Made by a program: the position numbers and the translations under genes. A model generated the notes under the pieces. That model searched no databases. It was not told the DNA's origin and saw only the letters and a list, made by a program, of their open reading frames with translations. DNA of 64,000 bases from Enoplolaimus lenunculus (Eukaryota; Nematoda; Enoplea; Enoplida; Thoracostomopsidae): assembly GCA_030248215.1 (NCBI GenBank), contig JASANG010002906.1, positions 1 through 64,000 on the forward strand, written 5' to 3'. How positions within the stretch are numbered: position 1 is the stretch's first letter; each line of letters starts with the position of its first letter. This document shows positions 54,896 to 64,000 of this stretch, piece after piece.

Positions 54896-55058
54896 CTAAA
54901 GATGAGAGAACCTTACAGTACACATGCAGGGACGGATCATGATTTTTCCTGTCCCGGAGGTCGAATTGTCTTGCTAACTTTTTCAAGAATGCGATCAAAA
55001 CTATAGGGCAAAATTATACTTCTCCACTCAATACTTTCATTTTTTAATCATTCGCCAG

Positions 55059-55135
55059 GAGTCGTCCAAGGTTCGCAGGCCCCTCAGGCCATGGGCTCCT
55101 GGTCTCCGTATGATCAGCTCCTAAGACCAGAGCAG
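55059..55135 (+). CDS. Candidate exon B of the unidentified plus-strand gene
   Basis: Acceptor CATTCGCCAG, donor GAGCAG|GTATTT; phase 1 in, phase 0 out. It encodes VVQGSQAPQAMGSWSPYDQL and LRPEQ. Phases fit 44817-44919 before and 59306-59401 after. The intron upstream (10 kb) would enclose the TTR gene. Confidence 0.5.
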
Positions 55136-55802
55136 GTATTTGCAAATTTACGTAGCGTAGAACTTTCTTCTAATCTAGAAACTCGCAAGCGTGGCATAAA
55201 GAGCCATTACCAGCGACAGGATTTTTGTTTGAAAACCTGTTGCTATTACGGACAGCGATAAAAATTGGCTTAGCATCCATCCATCACAGCGCTACGATGT
55301 TGAAGTTGACAAAAATGTTTCTGATTAAACAGCTAAAAAATATGGTCGCTAGATGATGATGATGATGATATAATGCGCCGTTCACTCCACATTAGACCCG
55401 GCCACAAAATATATACCGGCCCAGGATTAACAACCACTCGTTAAGCCAACCTGAACAATCTTATTTGGTTGATCATACCTCAACCCGTGTATCGCAAACC
55501 GGTTTGTGTCTTGCGTTGAGGTAGGGTGAACGCTTTTTTACCCCCCTCTGCCATTCGTCGATCTTATTTCGACGAACGAATTTTTTTTCGCTTGAAACGC
55601 AATTTGGAACTCATGAAAATGTTGAGTCGTTCACTAAACAGATTTCTAAATTTTGTAAAATTTCAAAGCACAAAATTATCCGGTCTTATTACAAAGTCCT
55701 GGACCGCCATACAGATTACAGGCTATCCATAACAGTTAATATATACATATATATATTATATATTATATTATAATAAATTAATGCTATTTAGTGTCCAACC
55801 AA

Positions 55803-56015
55803 TGGGTCCATGTAAAGATCAGGGCAGTACGTTTTTCTGCGGGACAGCAATACACTAAGCTTAAGCTTTCGACTAATTTTTTTTGCTTTACTTAGACTTA
55901 GGCTTAGGCTTAGGCTTAGGAATATATTCATTCTTACGCTTAGGCTTAGGTTTATGCTTAGGCTTAGGAATATGCTTATAATACGATTCCGCCATTGTTC
56001 TTTACATTGACCAAC
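55803..56015 (-). mobile_element. TTAGGC-core MITE (family T), minus orientation
   Basis: Left TGGGTCCATGTAAAGATCAG, right 'ccattgttctttacattga' with the hexamer blocks between; one of the best preserved copies. Confidence 0.8.
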
Positions 56016-56084
56016 CAAAGCAACTACGGTCAAGACTGTGTCTACCGACATTTTACGATATTACTTACTAGCAAGTCCATAGAG

Positions 56085-56485
56085 TTTGGTGTGGGGAGAG
56101 CGTACGCCCCTCCTGTCAGAAAATTTTTTGTGATAAAGTGTTAAAGACCCCACATTACAATTCCCCACCTCCGGAGATTAGCACATATATTACATACAGT
56201 AAAAATTGTGTTTCATAACTTTTTCCAGACCTCCCACGTCGCAATTTTGTGGATCCGCCTCTGGTTTTATACCATAGCAACGTGAATCACAATGGGAATA
56301 AAGAACAGTCCGTCCCCGAATAACAAGGGGGGTACCCTCTGGAGAGGCCAAATAACGATCAGTCCCCCCCTCTTATTCGGGTCACTGCAGTATTTTAAAT
56401 ATGAACAGACTTTGCCACAGGCACTCGGTTCCAGACTGTTGGATGCTTTTTTACCCACCGCACAGTTATTCGGGTCACTATAGTA
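56085..56485. repeat. hAT-like MITE followed by a TACTGTAGTGACC-type element
   Basis: 56085-56262 ends TTTTGTGGATCCGCCTCTGG (family H, minus). 56292-56485 carries 'cccgaataacaaggggggta' and two 'ttattcgggtcact' ends. Confidence 0.65.
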
Positions 56486-56830
56486 CTTACAAGAACGTTC
56501 ACATTCTCAATAGGGATACTTAGTCCGTTTAGGACGTGTATTTAGTTCAAATTAGGTTTAATATTAAATGTGGGGGAGGGATGGCGTGAACAAAAGCCAT
56601 GCAAAATTTTAAAAATGTTGGTTTCATCACATGAATGAACGACTTCTTTTTTGAAGCTTAGGCTAAGGCAAAGGATTAGCCAAAGGATTAGGCTACGGTT
56701 TAGGCATTGGGGAATGTGTAGAAGAGCTTATTTTTGAAATAATATGATACAGCCCAATCTCAGGAGAGTACAGCACAGACGTCGACGATTACACGGAAAG
56801 TTGCGGTTAGTTTTTATGTTGTCTCTATAA

Positions 56831-56995
56831 CAGAGTCCGTAGCCAAGGGGGCAAGGGGGGCTCATCCCCCCTGGAAAAATTTTAACATCACGTAAATATT
56901 TTCAATCTTGCTTGTAAGTCATTGAAAACCCTAGAGTGTCCAACCTGAAAATTTTTGCCCCCCCACTAGCAAGGTGAGCTGGCTACGGGTCTGAT
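56831..56995. repeat. GTAGCCAG foldback MITE (family C)
   Basis: Well-preserved copy: left 'gtccgtagccaagggggcaa', right 'agcaaggtgagctggctacg'. Confidence 0.75.
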
Positions 56996-57605
56996 ACTGC
57001 AACTATAGTTGCGGATCCACTACAGTCTGACGAGAACCATACAATATACCATAGTAAAGTGCTTGCGATCGAAGTGAGCAACAAGCCAAATGCAATTTTT
57101 GTACTAAAAGTTACAATAAACTTTGAGTTTTGTTTCGTGTTGCGTGCTCGATTCTGTGGGTGTTCACCTCTTTAGATCTCCAAATTCAACTTATGAACCC
57201 GTGCTCTAAGTTAAGATGTACGATAAACTTTCTGTACAGTTTTGTTTTGTCACAGTTCGCTTTTAAAACTGTATTATTCGGCATACAGAACAACGCCGTC
57301 AGAAAACTGTACACAAAGCTTAGGTACATATACAGTAGTTTTATGGGGGCTCTCGAAAAGCTAACGCCCGTAGGCATCGTGTACGGGCTCTGACTGTGTA
57401 GTTTGGGAGGGTTTTCTCTATGTCATATGGTATTTTCCGTGTACAGGGCACCCTGGGTGCTATACTGCGTGTTGCTTCAGCCGAAAAGCGAACAAAGCGA
57501 GCATATAACGAATAGATCATGAGACAAGCAGTACAAACACACCTCCTACGGTGAATAGCTTTTTAGTCATTTATTATAAACCGCTACAGTTTCTAGCCGT
57601 CTTTA

Positions 57606-57840
57606 GAGTACAACATTGGTGCGTATTCTCAAATGTGTGTAGCACCTATTACCAGTTGGCGATAGGTCCGATAAACTTTGAACCAGCTTAATAGAAAATT
57701 TTAAAATTTAGCACATTGTTCGCATTTGATTGCTCCTACGTGTGAAGCAAGTTTGACATTTGTAGCTGCCATAGTTTGTTACTTTGAAAACCTATCGCTA
57801 ACTGGTGACAGGCGCTACTCAAATTGGAGAATATGGGTTA
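57606..57840. mobile_element. MITE with TCTCAAATGTGTGTAGCACC ends
   Basis: Right end inverse: 'ctggtgacaggcgctactca' to GGAGAATA. Best-preserved member of the family seen at 10728 and in pieces at 4137 and 52575. Confidence 0.75.
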
Positions 57841-58754
57841 TCTTTAAGGGCGTGGCGAGTATTTGATTTAGGGATGAAATCATGATTTTTTGGTTCAAGC
57901 ATAAAACAGGTTAGCGATGTTTTCCCACTGTCGTCGGTACCTTGTGCGGTTGTCTTAGACCATATTACTGTGGTTTTGAGGGATACACACCAGGGTGTGA
58001 ACGGATGGTAAAAATAATGGAAATGGATAGCGATAAAAAAGGATTCGGGATCGGAAACCGGATATTGAAGTACAAAAGTTTCAAAGATGTTTTATTTTTC
58101 TGCCAACAAACTGACGCATGCAAATGTATACTCGCCGGGTGTTCTAAATTTTAAAGAAAAAGTTGCGGATGCATCGAAATTTTTTAAGATTTTGGATGCA
58201 TTTCGTATATTTTATATTGAACAATTGCAACCTTTGTAATGAAAATTTGCGAGTTAATATGATGTTCTGTGATTTTTAGCTTGTTTTGAGCACAAAAACA
58301 ACAGAGTTCCGGTATTTCTATAACACAAACCGAAACGGACACCGATCTTTTACCGGAAACACAAACGTATATCCGGTTGTTCTCTGTTAGACTTATTTAA
58401 GTTCCATCTCGAAATTAGTCCAGTTATGACTAATGGAAATTTTCGAAATTTGACATAAAATATTTGGGAAAATGTGGATGTTTTCTACAACAGCGTTTAC
58501 GGACAGTGGCGGATCAAAGAAGACGCCCGGACCAAGGTCCTGCAACGTTGGATCAGAATTAGCATTTTTAGTAAGATTTTGTTTCTGCTAATATTGCGTT
58601 GGATTCTCGCTCGCTTTGCTCGCCTGCTTTTTCAGTATTATAAAACATCGTTCAGATTCCGTAAGTATTTTCTCGACCGTCGTTTGTGTTACTCCTGGTT
58701 ATTCAAATACGGTGAGTTGGCTGCGAGCTTAAACGAGCATTGAGTTTGGTGGCC

Positions 58755-58943
58755 TAAACAATTGCAACACGTATACATAGTACTAAATCACCACAAGACG
58801 TGAGAGCCCCCTCGGGCTCGAGCGTCAAGCTCCTATTGCTGAGTGGTGATGGTATACGCATCTCACTCCAGTCACTGGAGTTCGATCCTAGCGCAACAGT
58901 AGGTCTTAGGGGAAATAGAAAATATTCATGTGAGAAAGGGTTA
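58755..58943 (+). repeat. TTAA-bounded MITE (family P), 5'-truncated copy
   Basis: Lacks the left third. Retains the GCCCCCTCGGGCTCGAG hairpin, A-box and B-box motifs and the right end ATGTGAGAAAGGGTTA. Confidence 0.8.
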
Positions 58944-59007
58944 TATATGGTTTCATCGCCTCCAGTGTGTACAAGTAACACTTTTTAGCTAAAAATTTGC
59001 ATTTTTT

Positions 59008-59195
59008 ACACTGCAAAAAATGGTGACTCAAATTGACTCTTTCCGAAATGGGCTTTACCGGACTACACAAACTGAGTCAAATTCGACTCTGCCAGACTCA
59101 AGTTCGATTCAAGAATAGAATTTTGACTCAGTTTGTGTAGTCTGGTTAAGCCTATTTTAGAGAGAGTTAACTTAATCCACCATTTGTTTGCAGTT
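59008..59195. mobile_element. Foldback MITE built on GAGTCAAATT, second copy
   Basis: Ends ACACTGCAAAAAATGGTG and CACCATTTGTTTGCAGT; same layout as 38811-39031. Confidence 0.75.
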
Positions 59196-59305
59196 TAGCT
59201 GCGGCTGTTTAACTAACATTTGAGTCTAGAGCTCAGACTTGAAGCTGAAATCTGTTTCAATCTCTCATACAAATGAAGTATTCAAATTTTTGTTTTCTAT
59301 ATCAG

Positions 59306-59401
59306 ACTGCAGAACTACAGGACAAAACAACTCAGACAATCTTGTATCAAAGACTTGACAAGGTCGGCGGTATTAAGGCTGTACTGAAACGGAAACATTA
59401 A
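59306..59401 (+). CDS. Candidate terminal exon C of the unidentified plus-strand gene
   Basis: Acceptor TTCTATATCAG, phase 0 in. It encodes TAELQDKTTQTILYQRLDKV, then GGIKAVLKRKH and TAA. The composition is convincingly coding and the basic end is typical of a soluble intracellular protein. Family not recognised. Confidence 0.55.
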   Translation, partial: TAELQDKTTQTILYQRLDKVGGIKAVLKRKH

Positions 59402-60225
59402 ATTTTTAATAAGTATATGTTAAAAATGCAAAACATAAAACACATTAACAAAATTAATATAACAGCAAACAACCTTATGCTTATTTGCAAATAGTAGTTA
59501 TTGCAGAACCTGCCGACACAGGGCATAAAATCTGTCAATGTTAGTTTTTGCAAGATATGACCGTGGGTGCGCAACGCGATGCTAGCGTACTTATGTTAAG
59601 TAAATGCTTAAGTCGCTGACTAAATTTGATAGGTTACAAATTTACCATTCAGGCATACTCACCTTAGACTAAATGAAATTGTAGACTTACGGTGCCTTAT
59701 TACTATAAAACCAAACTATTACTTTCTTGTTATAACAATTACCAATTGTTGTGGATTTCGTTGACGAAAATTTTTGACTCAAAATTGCATCGCCACGAAC
59801 TGAATAATATGAAGTGCTTTTAAAATAGTGCGTCATAACCTTAATGACAATAACGCGAAAACAATATCCACAAATTTAACGCTTAAACCTTAATAGAACA
59901 AATTTTCGCTGTGGTTTAGTGTTGAAATATGAAATAAATCAAAATTATCAAAAATATTGTAAATTTCGTATAGTTTGATTTGCAAAATTTCAACTTTAAC
60001 ACTATAGTATTAGCTTAATTTCACAGGCCGGCAGGCGTAACCTAAATTGCACCTAAGTAATTATAGAACCCGGCTCAAATACAAAGACTATGGGTCGCAC
60101 AAACCCGTTTAAGCCTAAGAAGGTCGTTGTATTTAAGTATGTAGATATCGCTGTGCTATGCAATTGACTAGCAACATCAGGTATTATAGTTCTTATTTTA
60201 CTGTACTACTCAAAATAGAACCAGG

Positions 60226-60388
60226 ACCGTAGCCAGCTCACCATGCTAGGAGGAGTTGAAAAGATTACAGGAGTGCATTCAAAAGTTTTCAATGAGTCAC
60301 AAGCTAGGTTGAAAATTCTCTAGGGGGGGGCAATATTTTTCCAGAGGAGACTGAGCCTCCCCTGGCCCTCCGTTGGCTATGGGCCCGA
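60226..60388. repeat. GTAGCCAG foldback MITE (family C)
   Basis: Arms 'accgtagccagctcaccatg' and 'cctccgttggctatgggccc'. Confidence 0.75.
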
Positions 60389-60790
60389 ATAGAACATAGA
60401 GAAACAGCAGAGCAACAATTATTAGGTATGGCTTCCGTTTCTTTGTCGAAAACGCGATGGTTTGAAATAAATATGGCATGTAAAGGTTCACACTGCGTTT
60501 TTGACCAAAAACCTGTGCAAAAATGCGAACGACGGAACGGAAACTGGCTGCGAGTTTTGAGTTTGTGTTTGGTTTTATGGTTTGTTGTAAAAGTGTTTAT
60601 GCGTCGAAAAATCTATCTCCCAGGCTCAGGTTATTTGGTTTTACTTATGAACTGCGGTTGTTTTCGAACGTTAAAACGGCTTCTTTTAATACCAGGGTGC
60701 AGTATTCACAAGGCGCGCGAACGAAGCGGGTCATATGGGTGTGTATCGCTCGCCCTGTGGAAATTTGTCGACAACAAGAAAAAATTACTT

Positions 60791-61489
60791 TTAACACAGT
60801 ATTATCAATTGATCGTTGGGGTCAAAAATTGTTTTGCGCAAAGGTAATCCCTTTCTCAAAGCAATCAGAGGTCCAATATCCCGAAACCATAGCGGGAGGT
60901 TGGCAAATTTTGCCGCCGTACCCGGAGACAGGCTTGCGTGTGTACCGTGTTTACTCGATGCCATAGAAGGATGAGTATCATGACCGCTGGCAGGTATATC
61001 CAAGAGGGTGCAGCTACTCCAGCTGGTTTTTGTAAGCAACTTATCTTGAGGGTGGACACTACGACCGTTAAACTGATAAATCGCAAATGTAACAGCATAA
61101 CCCCCTTTTGTATAAAACACTTTGTGACCTCTAGGCACCGAGTCATGTCTCGGTAAAAATTTTGATAAGTGTAGGATATATCTCACTTCCCAGCTAACCT
61201 TCCCGTTGCACACGTCCCATGTTATTTTTGATACAAAGTTGTAAAAAAATATCTCAGTGCTAGTTTTGCTTTGTTGAGGGGTTACTCCAGTGCCGATGTA
61301 GACAGCGGTAGTGGTTGCCACCAAACTCCAGGTTGTGGGCCCCCAACGTAGTAGAGGTGGGTCCCCAATTTTTCGGTGCGTAATCTGACGTTGTCTGAAC
61401 TCACTTTGGATAGCTGAGAAGATACCATTCCAAAAAATAGCTTCACACAAAAGTTCCAAAAATGATGGATCTCGAAAGTGAACCCATGT
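60791..61489 (-). CDS. Orphan open frame of about 233 codons
   Basis: Uninterrupted from 61489 to the stop at 60791, the longest unique (non-repeat) frame outside the annotated genes and unlikely by chance in AT-rich DNA. Segments: HFRDPSFLELLCEAIFWNGI near the start, LRWGPTTWSLVATTTAVYIG, KVFYTKGGYAVTFAIYQFNG and LWFRDIGPLIALRKG near the end. No signal peptide or membrane helix. No ATG near its 5' end, so it would have to be an internal or terminal exon, or a piece of a mobile element. I do not recognise the family. Frames on the plus strand over 60428-60966 are shorter and less convincing. Confidence 0.4.
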   Translation of the reverse strand, partial: TWVHFRDPSFLELLCEAIFWNGIFSAIQSEFRQRQITHRKIGDPPLLRWGPTTWSLVATTTAVYIGTGVTPQQSKTSTEIFFYNFVSKITWDVCNGKVSWEVRYILHLSKFLPRHDSVPRGHKVFYTKGGYAVTFAIYQFNGRSVHPQDKLLTKTSWSSCTLLDIPASGHDTHPSMASSKHGTHASLSPGTAAKFANLPLWFRDIGPLIALRKGLPLRKTIFDPNDQLIILC

Positions 61490-61763
61490 TTAAAATAGAC
61501 TACAGTTCGCGCACAGCGCGAATTTGTTTTGCTTTTTTTGCTAACGTTGCTAAACAGCTCAAAATTTTAGGTTAAAGCTTATAAAATGTTCATATGCTTT
61601 AACCAGGGGAGACAGCACGCGGCACACTTCATTTCAAAAGTGTTTCTATTACCGTTCGTGAATTTTTCATTTCGGGTGAGTTATGTTATCTATTGTAAAA
61701 TTGTAGACAAGCGAGCGTAGCAAGTAAGAGAATTTGTTAACATTTAGCAAACTGGTGGTTGTT

Positions 61764-62033
61764 TTAACCCCTTCTCACATTGAGTTGCCTGTAGGCAACT
61801 CAGCGCAGTGTATATACGTTGAATAGTATATATCGCACTGTGTTTAACAATTGCAACGCGTATACATAGTACTAAATCACCACAAGACGTGAAAGCCCCC
61901 TCGGGCTCGAGCGTCAAGCTCCTATAGCTGAGTGGTGATGGTATTCGCCTCCCACTCCAGTCACTGGAGTTCGAATCCTAGCATAAAAGTAGGTCTCAGG
62001 GAAATAGAAAATATTCATGTGAGAAAGGGTTAA
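61764..62033 (+). mobile_element. TTAA-bounded MITE (family P), complete copy
   Basis: 270 bp, TTAACCCCTTCTCACAT at the left and the inverse at the right, with the same A- and B-box motifs and GCCCCCTCGGGCTCGAG hairpin as 7982-8252. The two copies are highly similar across their whole length, which suggests fairly recent movement. Confidence 0.88.
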
Positions 62034-62269
62034 GATCTGTGTAGTGTGTAAAGAAATTACATATATCAGTACACTAGAATAGTCACTCAAACTTGTGAGC
62101 GAAGCGAGCAAGAAGCCAGACGCATTTCCGAACTTCGGCGTTTTGTTTCAACTTGTGTCTCTCACATTTTGTCTGCGTGCGCATCTGATAACTTGTTTTC
62201 CATAATAAATTTTGTTGAAATCATGTCGGGAGGGACACGGTCGGGGTAGCCCCCCCTATGGATCCGTCA

Positions 62270-62550
62270 TTGTACACCTAAACCTAAGCTTAAGGGTGGC
62301 GCTATACTCGTCGTACGGCGCCGTCCGTCACCGTGCATTATCGTACGCAATTTGCACTCGTATGATACCATACAGTGATGGTCTGTGACGAACGGTGCCA
62401 TATGGGCGACATGCGGTGACGGACTGCACCGGACGCCATGAAACGTATAGCGCAACAGCAGCCTAAAGCAAAAAATGAGTCTAAAGCTTAAACTTTTTCT
62501 ATTGCAGTAACACAGAAAAACATCCCTCCCCTGATCTTTTCATGGCTTGA
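62270..62550 (+). mobile_element. TTAGGC-core MITE interrupted by a CG-dense MITE
   Basis: 62270-62291 ('cacctaaacctaagctta') and 62458-62550 ('gcctaaagcaaaaaatgagtct' to CCCCTGATC) are two parts of one family T element. Between them lies 62292-62457, a family G element (AAGGGTGGCGCTATACTCG to GTATAGCGCAAC). This gives a relative age: G inserted after T. Confidence 0.8.
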
Positions 62551-64000
62551 AATACGTCACAAAAATCACAAAAAAAAACTCCCACATCAGCCTAATTTTG
62601 GCTCTGAATCAATGAATATTAGTGCAAAATTTGCAGTGCAAAAATTGGATAAATATATGCCATAACAGATTTAATAATAAGTTTCAATATCAGGTTTTTG
62701 AAATGAGCTGGTAGTCAATTGCTGTAAAGGTGTAGGCAGCCATCGCGAATGGCCTAAGCCATTTTGACACGAGTTGGTGGCGTATGTTGAGCGAACAGTA
62801 TGATTAATGAAATCACACTGTCATAGTGTCATCTGTTATACGGTTAGCTACAGAAGCATCTCTCGGGGGTGAACTTGGGAAAAAATTTTCGGGGTTCACA
62901 AAATTATTTTGACACTTAAGTATGCTCGAGTGATGTCCGACGCGAACTCTATCTGGTGGGGTCTTCAGCCAAGGGAACCCAATGAACTACCCCCCTGGTA
63001 TTCGCCCATTGCCACTGACTCACTGCAACTCAGTATTGTGACGACGTCCATTGGGTGGGGGGGGTGATGTCGTGTCCTTGATATATTAGAATGATGTTAT
63101 TTTGAGTGTTTTGTCAAATTGAATATTAAATATCCGCTTGCTATTGTGATAAATCGGTTAATATCTTTTTTACTTTTCTCTACAACAAACGTTTAAACTA
63201 TTATTTGTAAGAACCAGAAACTTTGAACAGGTTCGTGTCTTCTTTATATTTTGATTGAAACGGCATCGTTTGAAGCAGGCCGGCATACTTTGCTCAGCTT
63301 GAGCAAAAGCGTCGCCCAGCACCGAAGGAGATTACAACAGTGGGCAGGAACAGTTATAGACGGAGCGAAACAGATTTTCATAAATGAGAATATGTGATTT
63401 TATGTAAATTTTTACCTTATAAGGGGGGTGGAGATGTCTGTAGGGAACGGTGTTTCATTTCCCCTTCCTCTTACTACGGTCCTGTAAGCTGGATAATCTG
63501 GCGACGTTAGGCATATGCTGATTCGCGGTTGCAGCATCCGCTTTTCGTCAAGAGATGTATTATTTGACAATCGGTTTTAGTTTTAAAATTGACGAAAAGT
63601 TCGACGATATTTTTGTAAATTGAATTTAAACTAATTTTTATATAAATTCAATTCAATCGAACCCGTCGTCGTGTCTTCGGCAAGAACGTCTGCAAGAAAA
63701 TAATATTTGGGTTGCGGGGGGGGGGGGGGGGTACCGGATAATTTTGAGGCCGTCCTACAATTGCAATTCAAGATTATTTACGTTTAGACCGAGTCTATTT
63801 GCGGGGGAGCAGCAGCCAAATTTGGGTGGCCGCACCCCGCCCCCAATGTCCCGCCGTGGGGACACCCTTGGTCTTCGGTACATTTTGTTAAGTGTTCACA
63901 TCATGGGCTTTTCCATGTACATTTCATGCAAAGTATTGATGTATAAGAAATATTTTATTTTGAAACTACTTTCGACTGTCGTGTACGCCTGTGTATTTTG
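62551..64000. other. Right flank, no gene seen
   Basis: No exon supported. Holds a 16-base G run (63716-63731), a few C-rich patches and the 'aattcaagattatttacgtttagaccgagtctatttg' type motif near 63765 that is also found near 26500 and, inverted, near 3940 and 52020. Confidence 0.5.

Noticed and set aside
58474-58743. 89-codon plus-strand frame with hydrophobic stretch
   Set aside because: Contains a CAGTGGCGGATC hAT-like end and the widespread 'ctcgctcgctttgctcgcct' repeat; no splice context.
60428-60966. Two plus-strand frames of 139 and 147 codons
   Set aside because: They overlap each other and the longer minus-strand frame; composition is no better than chance and no splice sites support them.
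1-64000. Long autonomous transposon or retroelement
   Set aside because: I looked for reverse transcriptase, integrase and transposase motifs in the longer frames and saw none that I could support; all clear mobile elements are short and non-coding.

Overview
The window is nuclear DNA from an animal and almost certainly from a nematode. Two observations support this. First, the minus strand around 46.8-50.3 kb carries a complete four-exon transthyretin-like (TTR) secreted protein gene, a family characteristic of nematodes. Second, the dominant repeats are built on GCCTAA/TTAGGC, the nematode telomere hexamer, here scattered internally. The base composition is AT-rich. Most introns are hundreds of bases to several kb and full of short inverted-repeat transposons, unlike compact Caenorhabditis introns. 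I cannot name the species.

Layout. 1-8.5 kb: no gene seen; it holds a 0.95-kb tandem array of TTAGGC-type units and several MITEs. 8.5-39.8 kb, plus strand: one large gene of about 27 exons (about 1,600 codons). It encodes a single-pass neurexin IV/Caspr-superfamily adhesion receptor: signal peptide, fibrinogen-like module, laminin G-type modules separated by cysteine-bearing linkers, a membrane helix, and a long cytoplasmic tail with polyglutamine and proline-rich SH3-type motifs. I joined the exons by matching splice-site phase. Most joins are consistent; the weak ones (exon 8/9, 14/15, 15/16 and the 3' end) are flagged. 40-46 kb: mostly repeats and fossil MITEs. 44.8-59.4 kb, plus strand: three phase-compatible exons of an unidentified protein, which may be a separate gene or a 3' extension of the receptor. 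Inside its introns, on the minus strand, lie the TTR gene and three phase-compatible exons of a second unidentified gene (53.07-54.90 kb). 60.8-61.5 kb, minus strand: an orphan open frame of about 233 codons. The rest to 64 kb is repeats.

Repeats. At least ten small inverted-repeat families can be told apart by eye: (T) a family whose core is degenerate TTAGGC repeats; (P) a TTAA-bounded, about 270-bp element with Pol III-like A and B boxes; (G) CG-dense elements starting AGGGTTG/AGGGTGG; (F) foldbacks built on a GTACATTCT hairpin; (S) elements with a CACGTGCAAGTT terminus; (N) an element with about 45-bp ends and ATATCATATGATAT palindromes inside; (H) hAT-like CAGNGGCGGATCCA ends; (C) foldbacks with GTAGCCAG and CTTGCTAGGGGG motifs; and others. 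Several are nested in one another, and two sit 6-8 bases inside splice donors. No long autonomous transposon, CRISPR array or operon is visible.
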